Positions 1 through 14,200 of a stretch of 64,000 nucleotides of DNA are shown piece after piece. The stretch covers positions 67,001 to 131,000 of the forward strand of contig CAUJGJ010000185.1 of the NCBI GenBank assembly GCA_963170055.1, in the 5' to 3' direction. Under the pieces are notes generated by a model, which was not told where the DNA came from, did no database searches, and worked only from the letters and a program-made list of their open reading frames with translations. Each line of letters starts with the position of its first letter. Position 1 is the stretch's first letter. A program made the position numbers and the translations under genes. The DNA comes from Halisarca cf. caerulea. Lineage: Eukaryota; Porifera; Demospongiae; Chondrillida; Halisarcidae.

Positions 1-3000
1 GTGCTAGTGCAAAATATTGGTATTAGCACCAGCATATCCAACACTACACAAATGCGCCCACAGCACTTCAGAAACTTCATGTGTGTCCACTGGGAATGTG
101 CGTGGTGCTAGTGCCAAATGTTTATATTAGCACCTGCATTTCCTGCACTACACAAATACGCCCACAGCCCTTCAGAACCTTCACGTGTTTCCACTCGGAC
201 TGTGCGTAGGGGTTAGGGTTAGGGTTAGGGTTAGGGTTAGGGTTATACTACGATAACAATTAGCAAAATTATTGTCTTTACACCAACATGTTTAAAACTA
301 CACAGATATGCCCGCAACACTTTAGAAACTTCATGTGAGGGAATGCGCGTGGTGTTAGCGCCAAATATTGGTTTTAGCACCAGCATATCCAACGCTACAC
401 AAATACGCCCACAGCACTTCAGAAACTTCATGTGTTTCCACTAGGAATGTGCGTGGTGCTAGTGCCAAATATTGGTATTAGCACTAGAATATCGAACACT
501 ACACAAATACGCCCACAGCACTTCAGAGACTTCATGTGTGTTCACTGGGAATGTGCGTTGTGCTAGTGTCTAATATTGGTATTAGCACCAGCATATCCAA
601 CACTACGCGTATACGCCCACAGTAGTGAAGAAATTTCATGTGTGTCCATTGGGAATGTGCGTGGTGCTAATGCCAAATATTTATATTTTCACCAGCATAT
701 CCAACACTACACAAATACGCCCACAGCAGTTAAGAAACTTCATGTGTGTGCACTGGGATTGTGCGTGGTGCTAGTGCCAAATATTGGTATTAGCACCAGC
801 ATATCCAACACTAAGCAAATACGCCCACAGCACTTCAGAAAGGTCATGTGTGTCCACTGGGAATGTGCGTGGTGCTAGTGCCAAATATTGGTATTAGCAC
901 CAGCATATCCAACACTACACAAATACGCCCGCAGCACTTCAGAAAGGTCATGTGTGTCCACTGGGAATGTGCGTGGTGCTAGTGCCAAATATTGGTATTA
1001 GCACCAGCATATCCAACACTACACAAATATGCCCACAGCACTTCAGAAACTTCATAAGTGTCCACTGGGAATGTGCGTTGTGCTAGTGTCAAATATTTGT
1101 ATTAGCACCAGCATATCCAACACTACGCGTATACGCCCACAGTAGTTAAGAAATTTCATGTGTGTCCACTGGGAATGTGCGTGGTGCTAATGCCAAATAT
1201 TTATATTTTCACCAGCATATCCAACACTACACAAATACGCCCACAGTAGTTAAGAAACTTCATGTGTGTCCACTAGGAATGTGCGTGGTGCTAGTGCCTA
1301 ATATTGGTATTAGCACCAGCATATCCAACACTACACAAATACGCCCACAGAACTTCAGAAAGGTCATGTGTGTCCACTGGGAATGTGCGTGGTGCTAGTG
1401 CCAAATATTGGTATTAGCACCAGCATATCCAACACTACACAAATGCGCCCACAGCACTTCAGAAACTTCATGTGTGTCCACTGGGAATGTGCGTGGTGCT
1501 AGTGCCAAATGTTTATATTAGCACTTGCATTTCCTGCACTACACAAATACGCCCACAGCCCTTCAGAACCTTCATGTGTTTCCACTCGGAATGTGCGTAG
1601 GGGTTAGGGTTAGGGTTAGGGTTAGGGTTAGGGTTATACTAAGATAACAATTAGCAAAATTATTGTCTTTACACCAACATGTTTAAAACTACACAGGTAT
1701 GCCCGCAACACTTTAGAAACTTCATGTGAGGGAATGCGCGTGGTGTTAGCGCCAAATATTGGTTTTAGCACCAGCATATCCAACGCTACACAAATACGCC
1801 CACAGCACTTCAGAAACTTCATGTGTGTCCACTGGGAATGTGCGTGGTGCTAGTGCCAAATATTGGTATTAGCACTAGAATATCGAACACTACAGAAATA
1901 CGCCCACAGCACTTCAGAATCTTCATGTGTGTCCACTGGGAATGTGCGTGGTGCTAGTGCCAAATATTGGTATTAGCACCAGCATATCCAACACTACACA
2001 TATACGCCCACAGTAGTTAAGAAATTTCATGTGTGTCCATTGGGAATGTGCGTGGTGCTAGTGCCAAATATTGGTATTAGCACCAGCATATCCAACACTA
2101 CACAAATACGCCCACAGAACTTCAGAAACTTCATGTGTGTCCACTTTGAATGAGCGTGGTGCTAGTGCCTAATATTGGTATTAGCACCAGCATATCCAAC
2201 ACTACACAAATACGCCCACAGCACTTCAGAGACTTCATGTGTGTCCACTAGGAATGTGCGTGGTGCTAGTGCCTAATATTGGTATTAGCACCAGCATATC
2301 CAACACTACACAAATACGCCCACAGCACTTCAGAGACTTCATGTGTGTCCACTTTGAATGAGCGTGGTGCTAGTGCCTAATATTGGTATTAGCACCAGCA
2401 TATCCAACACTACACAAATACGCCCACAGAACTTCAGAAAGGTCATGTGTGTCCACTGGGAACGTGCGTGGTGCTAGTGCAAAATATTGGTATTAGCACC
2501 AGCATATCCAACACTACACAAATGCGCCCACAGCACTTCAGAAACTTCATGTGTGTCCACTGGGAATGTGCGTGGTGCTAGTGCCAAATGTTTATATTAG
2601 CACCTGCATTTCCTGCACTACACAAATACGCCCACAGCCCTTCAGAACCTTCACGTGTTTCCACTCGGACTGTGCGTAGGGGTTAGGGTTAGGGTTAGGG
2701 TTAGGGTTAGGGTTATACTACGATAACAATTAGCAAAATTATTGTCTTTACACCAACATGTTTAAAACTACACAGATATGCCCGCAACACTTTAGAAACT
2801 TCATGTGAGGGAATGCGCGTGGTGTTAGCGCCAAATATTGGTTTTAGCACCAGCATATCCAACGCTACACAAATACGCCCACAGCACTTCAGAAACTTCA
2901 TGTGTTTCCACTGGGAATGTGCGTGGTGCTAGTGCCAAATATTGGTATTAGCACTAGAATATCGAACACTACACAAATACGCCCACAGCACTTCAGAGAC

Positions 3001-6000
3001 TTCATGTGTGTTCACTGGGAATGTGCGTTGTGCTAGTGTCTAATATTGGTATTAGCACCAGCATATCCAACACTACGCGTATACGCCCACAGTAGTGAAG
3101 AAATTTCATGTGTGTCCATTGGGAATGTGCGTGGTGCTAATGCCAAATATTTATATTTTCACCAGCATATCCAACACTACACAAATACGCCCACAGCAGT
3201 TAAGAAACTTCATGTGTGTGCACTGGGATTGTGCGTGGTGCTAGTGCCAAATATAGGTATTAGCACCAGCATATCCAACACTAAGCAAATACGCCCACAG
3301 CACTTCAGAAAGGTCATGTGTGTCCACTGGGAATGTGCGTGGTGCTAGTGCCAAATATTGGTATTAGCACCAGCATATCCAACACTACACAAATACGCCC
3401 GCAGCACTTCAGAAAGGTCATGTGTGTCCACTGGGAATGTGCGTGGTGCTAGTGCCAAATATTGGTATTAGCACCAGCATATCCAACACTACACAAATAT
3501 GCCCACAGCACTTCAGAAACTTCATAAGTGTCCACTGGGAATGTGCGTTGTGCTAGTGTCAAATATTTGTATTAGCACCAGCATATCCAACACTACGCGT
3601 ATACGCCCACAGTAGTTAAGAAATTTCATGTGTGTCCACTGGGAATGTGCGTGGTGCTAATGCCAAATATTTATATTTTCACCAGCATATCCAACACTAC
3701 ACAAATACGCCCACAGTAGTTAAGAAACTTCATGTGTGTCCACTAGGAATGTGCGTGGTGCTAGTGCCTAATATTGGTATTAGCACCAGCATATCCAACA
3801 CTACACAAATACGCCCACAGAACTTCAGAAAGGTCATGTGTGTCCACTGGGAATGTGCGTGGTGCTAGTGCCAAATATTGGTATTAGCACCAGCATATCC
3901 AACACTACACAAATGCGCCCACAGCACTTCAGAAACTTCATGTGTGTCCACTGGGAATGTGCGTGGTGCTAGTGCCAAATGTTTATATTAGCACTTGCAT
4001 TTCCTGCACTACACAAATACGCCCACAGCCCTTCAGAACCTTCATGTGTTTCCACTCGGAATGTGCGTAGGGGTTAGGGTTAGGGTTAGGGTTAGGGTTA
4101 GGGTTATACTAAGATAACAATTAGCAAAATTATTGTCTTTACACCAACATGTTTAAAACTACACAGGTATGCCCGCAACACTTTAGAAACTTCATGTGAG
4201 GGAATGCGCGTGGTGTTAGCGCCAAATATTGGTTTTAGCACCAGCATATCCAACGCTACACAAATACGCCCACAGCACTTCAGAAACTTCATGTGTGTCC
4301 ACTGGGAATGTGCGTGGTGCTAGTGCCAAATATTGGTATTAGCACTAGAATATCGAACACTACAGAAATACGCCCACAGCACTTCAGAATCTTCATGTGT
4401 GTCCACTGGGAATGTGCGTGGTGCTAGTGCCAAATATTGGTATTAGCACCAGCATATCCAACACTACACATATACGCCCACAGTAGTTAAGAAATTTCAT
4501 GTGTGTCCATTGGGAATGTGCGTGGTGCTAGTGCCAAATATTGGTATTAGCACCAGCATATCCAACACTACACAAATACGCCCACAGAACTTCAGAAACT
4601 TCATGTGTGTCCACTTTGAATGAGCGTGGTGCTAGTGCCTAATATTGGTATTAGCACCAGCATATCCAACACTACACAAATACGCCCACAGCACTTCAGA
4701 GACTTCATGTGTGTCCACTAGGAATGTGCGTGGTGCTAGTGCCTAATATTGGTATTAGCACCAGCATATCCAACACTACACAAATACGCCCACAGCACTT
4801 CAGAGACTTCATGTGTGTCCACTTTGAATGAGCGTGGTGCTAGTGCCTAATATTGGTATTAGCACCAGCATATCCAACACTACACAAATACGCCCACAGA
4901 ACTTCAGAAAGGTCATGTGTGTCCACTGGGAACGTGCGTGGTGCTAGTGCAAAATATTGGTATTAGCACCAGCATATCCAACACTACACAAATGCGCCCA
5001 CAGCACTTCAGAAACTTCATGTGTGTCCACTGGGAATGTGCGTGGTGCTAGTGCCAAATGTTTATATTAGCACCTGCATTTCCTGCACTACACAAATACG
5101 CCCACAGCCCTTCAGAACCTTCACGTGTTTCCACTCGGACTGTGCGTAGGGGTTAGGGTTAGGGTTAGGGTTAGGGTTAGGGTTATACTACGATAACAAT
5201 TAGCAAAATTATTGTCTTTACACCAACATGTTTAAAACTACACAGATATGCCCGCAACACTTTAGAAACTTCATGTGAGGGAATGCGCGTGGTGTTAGCG
5301 CCAAATATTGGTTTTAGCACCAGCATATCCAACGCTACACAAATACGCCCACAGCACTTCAGAAACTTCATGTGTTTCCACTGGGAATGTGCGTGGTGCT
5401 AGTGCCAAATATTGGTATTAGCACTAGAATATCGAACACTACACAAATACGCCCACAGCACTTCAGAGACTTCATGTGTGTTCACTGGGAATGTGCGTTG
5501 TGCTAGTGTCTAATATTGGTATTAGCACCAGCATATCCAACACTACGCGTATACGCCCACAGTAGTGAAGAAATTTCATGTGTGTCCATTGGGAATGTGC
5601 GTGGTGCTAATGCCAAATATTTATATTTTCACCAGCATATCCAACACTACACAAATACGCCCACAGCAGTTAAGAAACTTCATGTGTGTGCACTGGGATT
5701 GTGCGTGGTGCTAGTGCCAAATATTGGTATTAGCACCAGCATATCCAACACTACACAAATACGCCCACAGCACTTCAGAAAGGTCATGTGTGTCCACTGG
5801 GAATGTGCGTGGTGCTAGTGCCAAATATTGGTATTAGCACCAGCATATCCAACACTACACAAATACGCCCGCAGCACTTCAGAAAGGTCATGTGTGTCCA
5901 CTGGGAATGTGCGTGGTGCTAGTGCCAAATATTGGTATTAGCACCAGCATATCCAACACTACACAAATATGCCCACAGCACTTCAGAAACTTCATAAGTG

Positions 6001-7040
6001 TCCACTGGGAATGTGCGTTGTGCTAGTGTCAAATATTTGTATTAGCACCAGCATATCCAACACTACGCGTATACGCCCACAGTAGTTAAGAAATTTCATG
6101 TGTGTCCACTGGGAATGTGCGTGGTGCTAATGCCAAATATTTATATTTTCACCAGCATATCCAACACTACACAAATACGCCCACAGTAGTTAAGAAACTT
6201 CATGTGTGTCCACTAGGAATGTGCGTGGTGCTAGTGCCTAATATTGGTATTAGCACCAGCATATCCAACACTACACAAATACGCCCACAGAACTTAAGAA
6301 AGGTCATGTGTGTCCACTGGGAATGTGCGTGGTGCTAGTGCCAAATATTGGTATTAGCACCAGCATATCCAACACTACACAAATGCGCCCACAGCACTTC
6401 AGAAACTTCATGTGTGTCCACTGGGAATGTGCGTGGTGCTAGTGCCAAATGTTTATATTAGCACTTGCATTTCCTGCACTACACAAATACGCCCACAGCC
6501 CTTCAGAACCTTCATGTGTTTCCACTCGGAATGTGCGTAGGGGTTAGGGTTAGGGTTAGGGTTAGGGTTATACTAAGATAACAATTTGCAAAATTATTGT
6601 CTTTACACCAACATGTTTAAAACTACACAGATATGCCCGCAACACTTTAGAAACTTCATGTGAGGGAATGCGCGTGGTGTTAGCGCCAAATATTGGTTTT
6701 AGCACCAGCATATCCAACGCTACACAAATACGCCCACAGCACTTCAGAAACTTCATGTGTGTCCACTGGGAATGTGCGTGGTGCTAGTGCCAAATATTGG
6801 TATTAGCACTAGAATATCGAACACTACAGAAATACGCCCACAGCACTTCAGAATCTTCATGTGTGTCCACTGGGAATGTGCGTGGTGCTAGTGCCAAATA
6901 TTGGTATTAGCACCAGCATATCCAACACTACACATATACGCCCACAGTAGTTAAGAAATTTCATGTGTGTCCATTGGGAATGTGCGTGGTGCTAGTGCCA
7001 AATATTGGTATTAGCACCAGCATATCCAACACTACACAAA
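1..7040 (+). repeat. 2,470-bp higher-order repeat, three copies
   Basis: Positions 1, 2471 and 4941 start the same long sequence. Each copy holds two telomere cassettes (spacings 1,391 and 1,079 bp). Copies differ by isolated changes, for example CCACTAGG at about 431 versus CCACTGGG at about 2901, ATATTGG at about 782 versus ATATAGG at about 3252, and CTAAGCAAAT in copies one and two versus CTACACAAAT in copy three. The third copy has lost one TTAGGG unit (near 6,541) and departs from the others at about 7,040. Confidence 0.93.
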
Positions 7041-7289
7041 TACGCCCACAGCACTTCAGAAACTTCATGTGTGTCCACTGGGAATGTGCGTGGTGCTAGT
7101 GCCAAATATTGGTATTAGCACCAGCATATCCAACACTACACAAATGCGCCCACAGCACTTCAGAAACTTCATGTGTGTCCACTGGGAATGTGCGTGGTGC
7201 TAGTGCCAAATATTTGTATTAGCACCAGGATATCCAACACTACACATATACGCCCACAGTAAAGAAATTTCATGTGTGTCCACTGGGAA

Positions 7290-10200
7290 TGTGCGTGGTG
7301 CTAGTGCCAAATATTGGTATTAGCACCAGCATATCCAACACTACACAAATGCGCCCACAGCACTTCAGAAACTTCATGTGTGTCCACTGGGAATGTGCGT
7401 GGTGCTAGTGCCAAATATTGGTATTAGCACCAGCATATCCAACCCTACACAAATACACCCACAGTACTTCAGAAACTTCATGTGTGTCAATGGGAATGTG
7501 CGTTGTGCTAGTGTCAAATATTGGTATTAGCACCAGCATATCCAACACTACGCGTATACGCCCACAGTAGTTAAGAAATTTCATGTGTGTCCACTGGGAA
7601 TGTGCGTGGTGCTAATGCCAAATATTTATATTTTCACCAGCATATCCAACACTACACAAATACGCCCACAGAACTTCAGAAAGGTCATGTGTGTCCACTG
7701 GGAATGTGCGTGGTGCTAGTGCCAAATATTGGTATTAGCACCAGCATATCCAACACTACACAAATGCGTCCACAGCACTTCAGAAACTTCATGTGTGTCC
7801 ACTGGGAATGTGCGTGGTGCTAGTGCCAAATATTGGTATTAGCACCAGCATATCCAACACTACACAAATGCGCCCACAGCACTTCAGAGACTTCATGTGT
7901 GTCCACTAGGAATGTGCGTGGTGCTAGTGCCTAATATTGGTATTAGCACCAGCATATCCAACACTACACAAATACGCCCACAGCACTTCAGAAACTTCAT
8001 GTGTGTCCACTGGGAATGTGCGTGGTGCTAGTGCCAAATATTGGTATTAGCACCAGCATATCCAACACTACACAAATACACCCACAGCACTTCAGAAACT
8101 TCATGTGTGACCACTGGGAATGTGCGTTGTTCTAGTGTCAAATATTGGTATTAGCACCAGCATATCCAACACTACGCGTATACGCCCACAGTAGTTAAGA
8201 AATTTCATGTGTGTCCACTGGGAATGTGCGTGGTGCTAATGCCAAATATTTATATTTTCACCAGCATATCCAACACTACACAAATACGCCCACAGCAGTT
8301 AAGAAACTTCATGTGTGTGCACTGGGATTGTGCGTGGTGCTAGTGCCAAATATTGGTATTAGCACCAGCATATCCAACACTACACAAATACGCCCACAGC
8401 ACTTCAGAAAGGTCATGTGTGTCCACTGGGAATGTGCGTGGTGCTAGTGCCAAATATTGGTATTAGCACCAGCATATCCAACACTACACAAATACGCCCG
8501 CAGCACTTCAGAAAGGTCATGTGTGTCCACTGGGAATGTGCGTGGTGCTAGTGCCAAATATTGGTATTAGCACCAGCATATCCAACACTACACAAATATG
8601 CCCACAGCACTTCAGAAACTTCATAAGTGTCCACTGGGAATGTGCGTTGTGCTAGTGTCAAATATTTGTATTAGCACCAGCATATCCAACACTACGCGTA
8701 TACGCCCACAGTAGTTAAGAAATTTCATGTGTGTCCACTGGGAATGTGCGTGGTGCTAATGCCAAATATTTATATTTTCACCAGCATATCCAACACTACA
8801 CAAATACGCCCACAGTAGTTAAGAAACTTCATGTGTGTCCACTGGGATTGTGCGTGGTGCTAGTGCCTAATATTGGTATTAGCACCAGCATATCCAACAC
8901 TACACAAATACGCCCACAGCACTTCAGAGACTTCATGTGTGTCCACTAGGAATGTGCGTGGTGCTAGTGCCTAATATTGGTATTAGCACCAGCATATCCA
9001 ACACTACACAAATACGCCCACAGAACTTCAGAAAGGTCATGTGTGTCCACTGGGAATGTGCGTGGTGCTAGTGCCAAATATTGGTATTAGCACCAGCATA
9101 TCCAACACTACACAAATGCGCCCACAGCACTTCAGAAACTTCATGTGTGTCCACTGGGAATGTGCGTGGTGCTAGTGCCAAATATTGGTATTAGCACCAG
9201 CATATCCAACACTACACAAATGCGCCCACAGCACTTCAGAAACTTCATGTGTGTCCACTGGGAATGTGCGTGGTGCTAGTGCCAAATATTGGTATTAGCA
9301 CCAGCATATCCAACCCTACACAAATACACCCACAGTACTTCAGAAACTTCATGTGTGTCAATGGGAATGTGCGTTGTGCTAGTGTCAAATATTGGTATTA
9401 GCACCAGCATATCCAACACTACGCGTATACGCCCACAGTAGTTAAGAAATTTCATGTGTGTCCACTGGGAATGTGCGTGGTGCTAATGCCAAATATTTAT
9501 ATTTTCACCAGCATATCCAACACTACACAAATACGCCCACAGAACTTCAGAAAGGTCATGTGTGTCCACTGGGAATGTGCGTGGTGCTAGTGCCAAATAT
9601 TGGTATTAGCACCAGCATATCCAACACTACACAAATGCGTCCACAGCACTTCAGAAACTTCATGTGTGTCCACTGGGAATGTGCGTGGTGCTAGTGCCAA
9701 ATATTGGTATTAGCACCAGCATATCCAACACTACACAAATGCGCCCACAGCACTTCAGAGACTTCATGTGTGTCCACTAGGAATGTGCGTGGTGCTAGTG
9801 CCTAATATTGGTATTAGCACCAGCATATCCAACACTACACAAATACGCCCACAGCACTTCAGAAACTTCATGTGTGTCCACTGGGAATGTGCGTGGTGCT
9901 AGTGCCAAATATTGGTATTAGCACCAGCATATCCAACACTACACAAATACACCCACAGCACTTCAGAAACTTCATGTGTGACCACTGGGAATGTGCGTTG
10001 TTCTAGTGTCAAATATTGGTATTAGCACCAGCATATCCAACACTACGCGTATACGCCCACAGTAGTTAAGAAATTTCATGTGTGTCCACTGGGAATGTGC
10101 GTGGTGCTAATGCCAAATATTTATATTTTCACCAGCATATCCAACACTACACAAATACGCCCACAGCAGTTAAGAAACTTCATGTGTGTCCACTGGGATT

Positions 10201-11030
10201 GTGCGTGGTGCTAATGCCAAATATTTATATTTTCACCAGCATATCCAACACTACACAAATACGCCCACAGCAGTTAAGAAACTTCATGTGTGTGCACTGG
10301 GATTGTGCGTGGTGCTAGTGCCAAATATTGGTATTAGCACCAGCATATCCAACACTACACAAATACGCCCACAGCACTTCAGAAAGGTCATGTGTGTCCA
10401 CTGGGAATGTGCGTGGTGCTAGTGCCAAATATTGGTATTAGCACCAGCATATCCAACACTACACAAATACGCCCGCAGCACTTCAGAAAGGTCATGTGTG
10501 TCCACTGGGAATGTGCGTGGTGCTAGTGCCAAATATTGGTATTAGCACCAGCATATCCAACACTACACAAATATGCCCACAGCACTTCAGAAACTTCATA
10601 AGTGTCCACTGGGAATGTGCGTTGTGCTAGTGTCAAATATTTGTATTAGCACCAGCATATCCAACACTACGCGTATACGCCCACAGTAGTTAAGAAATTT
10701 CATGTGTGTCCACTGGGAATGTGCGTGGTGCTAATGCCAAATATTTATATTTTCACCAGCATATCCAACACTACACAAATACGCCCACAGTAGTTAAGAA
10801 ACTTCATGTGTGTCCACTGGGATTGTGCGTGGTGCTAGTGCCTAATATTGGTATTAGCACCAGCATATCCAACACTACACAAATACGCCCACAGCACTTC
10901 AGAGACTTCATGTGTGTCCACTAGGAATGTGCGTGGTGCTAGTGCCTAATATTGGTATTAGCACCAGCATATCCAACACTACACAAATACGCCCACAGAA
11001 CTTCAGAAAGGTCATGTGTGTCCACTGGGA
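7290..11030 (+). repeat. 1,871-bp higher-order duplication without telomere cassette
   Basis: Two copies offset by 1,871 bp (18 monomers minus 1 bp), for example around 7,587 and 9,458, and 8,211 and 10,082. Both carry the same 1-bp-short monomer (TGTGTCAATGGGAATG near 7,487 and 9,357), which accounts for the missing base. The second copy has one additional monomer near 10,190-10,290. This lies in the longest stretch (4.7 kb) without a TTAGGG block. Confidence 0.88.
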
Positions 11031-11281
11031 ATGTGCGTGGTGCTAGTGCCAAATATTGGTATTAGCACCAGCATATCCAACACTACACAAATGCGCCCAC
11101 AGCACTTCAGAAACTTCATGTGTGTCCACTGGGAATGTGCGTGGTGCTAGTGCCAAATGTTTATATTAGCACTTGCATTTCCTGCACTACACAAATACGC
11201 CCACAGCCCTTCAGAACCTTCATGTGTTTCCACTCGGAATGTGCGTAGGGGTTAGGGTTAGGGTTAGGGTTAGGGTTAGGG

Positions 11282-14200
11282 TTATACTAAGATAACAATT
11301 AGCAAAATTATTGTCTTTACACCAACATGTTTAAAACTACACAGATATGCCCGCAACACTTTCGAAACTTCATGTGAGGGAATGCGCGTGGTGTTAGCGC
11401 CAAATATTGGTTTTAGCACCAGCATATCCAACGCTACACAAAGACGCCCACAGCACTTCAGAAACTTCATGTGTGTCCACTGGGAATGTGCGTGGTGCTA
11501 GTGCCAAATATTGGTATTAGCACTAGAATATCGAACACTACAGAAATACGCCCACAGCACTTCAGAATCTTCATGTGTGTCCACTGGGAATGTGCGTGGT
11601 GCTAGTGCCAAATATTGGTATTAGCACCAGCATATCCAACACTACACATATACGCCCACAGTAGTTAAGAAATTTCATGTGTGTCCATTGGGAATGTGCG
11701 TGGTGCTAGTGCCAAATATTGGTATTAGCACCAGCATATCCAACACTACACAAATACGCCCACAGCACTTCAGAAACTTCATGTGTGTCCACTGGGAATG
11801 TGCGTGGTGCTAGTGCCAAATATTGGTATTAGCACCAGCATATCCAACACTACACAAATGCGCCCACAGCACTTCAGAAACTTCATGTGTGTCCACTGGG
11901 AATGTGCGTGGTGCTAGTGCCAAATATTTGTATTAGCACCAGGATATCCAACACTACACATATACGCCCACAGTAAAGAAATTTCATGTGTGTCCACTGG
12001 GAATGTGCGTGGTGCTAGTGCCAAATATTGGTATTAGCACCAGCATATCCAACACTACACAAATGCGCCCACAGCACTTCAGAAACTTCATGTGTGTCCA
12101 CTGGGAATGTGCGTGGTGCTAGTGCCAAATATTGGTATTAGCACCAGCATATCCAACACTACACAAATACACCCACAGTACTTCAGAAACTTCATGTGTG
12201 TCCACTGGGAATGTGCGTTGTGCTAGTTTCAAATATTGGTATTAGCACCAGCATATCCAACACTACGCGTATACGCCCACAGTAGTTAAGAAATTTCATG
12301 TGTGTCCACTAGGAATGTGCGTGGTGCTAATGCCAAATATTTATATTTTCACCAGCATATCCAACACTACACAAATACGCCCACAGCACTTCAGAAAGGT
12401 CATGTGTGTCCACTGGGAATGTGCGTGGTGCTAGTGCCAAATATTGGTATTAGCAGCAGCATATCCAACACTACACAAATGCGCCCACAGCACTTCAGAA
12501 ACTTCATGTGTGTCCACTGGGAATGTGCGTGGTGCTAGTGCCAAATATTGGTATTAGCACCAGCATATCCAACACTACACAAATGCGCCCACAGCACTTC
12601 AGAGACTTCATATGTGTCCACTAGGAATGTGCGTGGTGCTAGTGCCTAATATTGGTATTAGCACCAGCATATCCAACACTACACAAATACGCCCACAGCA
12701 CTTCAGAAACTTCATGTGTGTCCTCTAGGAATGTGCGTGGTGCTAGTGCCAAATATTGGTATTAGCACCAGTATATCCAACACTACACAAATGCGCCCAC
12801 AGAACTTCCGAAAGGTCATGTGTGTCCACTGGGAATGTGCGTGGTGCTAGTACCAAATATTGGTATTAGCACTAGCATATCCAACACTTCACAAATACGC
12901 CCACAGCACTTCAGAAACTTCATGTGTGTCCACTTTGAATGTGCGTGGTGCTAGTGCCTAATATTGGTATTTGCACCAGCATATCCAACACTACACAAAT
13001 ACGCCCACAGCAGTTAAGAAACTTCATGTGTGTACATTGGGAATGTGCGTGGTGCTAGTGCCAAATATTGGTATTAGCACCAGCATATCCAACACTACAC
13101 AATTATGCCCACAGCACTTCAGAAACTTCATAAGTGTCCACTGGGAATGTGCGTGGTGCTAGTGTCAAATATTGGTATTAGCACCAGCATATCCAACACT
13201 ACACATATACGCCCACAGTAGTTAAGAAATTTCATGTGTGTCCACTTTTACTGTGCGTGGTTCTAGTACCAAATATTGGTATTAGCACCAGGATATCCAA
13301 CACTACACAAATACGCCCACAGCACTTCAGAAACTTCATGTGTGTCCACTGGGAATGTGCGTGGTGCTAGTGCCAAATATTGGTATTAGCACCAGCATAT
13401 CCAACACTACACAAATACACCCACAGCACTTCAGAAACTTCATGTGTGACCACTGGGAATGTGCGTTGTTCTAGTGTCAAATATTGGTATTAGCACCAGC
13501 ATATCCAACACTACGCGTATACGCCCACAGTAGTTAAGAAATTTCATGTGTGTCCACTGGGAATGTGCGTGGTGCTAATGCCAAATATTTATATTTTCAC
13601 CAAAATATCCAACACTACACAAATACGCCCACAGCAGTTAAGAAACTTCATGTGTGTCCACTGGGATTGTGCGTGGTGCTAGTGCCAAATATTGGTATTT
13701 GCAGCAGCATATCCAACACTACACAAATACGCCCACAGCACTTCAGAGACTTCATGTGTGTCCACTGGGAATGTGCGTGGTGCTAGTGCCAAATATTGGT
13801 ATTAGCACCAGCATATCCAACACTACACAAATACGCCCACAGCACTTCAGAAACTTCATGTGTGTCCACTTTGAATGAGCGTGGTGCTAGTGCCTAATAT
13901 TGCTATTAGCACCAGCATATCCAACACTACACAAATACGCCCACAGCACTTCAGAGACTTCATGTGTGTCCACTAGGAATGTGCGTGCTGCTAGTGCCTA
14001 ATATTGGTATTAGCACCAGCATATCCAACACTACACAAATACGCCCACAGCACTTCAGAAACTTCATGTGTGTCCACTTTGAATGAGCGTGGTGCTAGTG
14101 CCTAATATTGGTATTAGCACCAGCATATACAACACTACACAAATACGCCCACAGAACTTCAGAAAGGTCATGTGTGTCCACTGGGAACGTGCGTGGTGCT

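Noticed and set aside
213..242. True chromosome end (terminal telomere)
   Set aside because: Each tract is only five units, flanked on both sides by satellite, and repeated 27 times internally.
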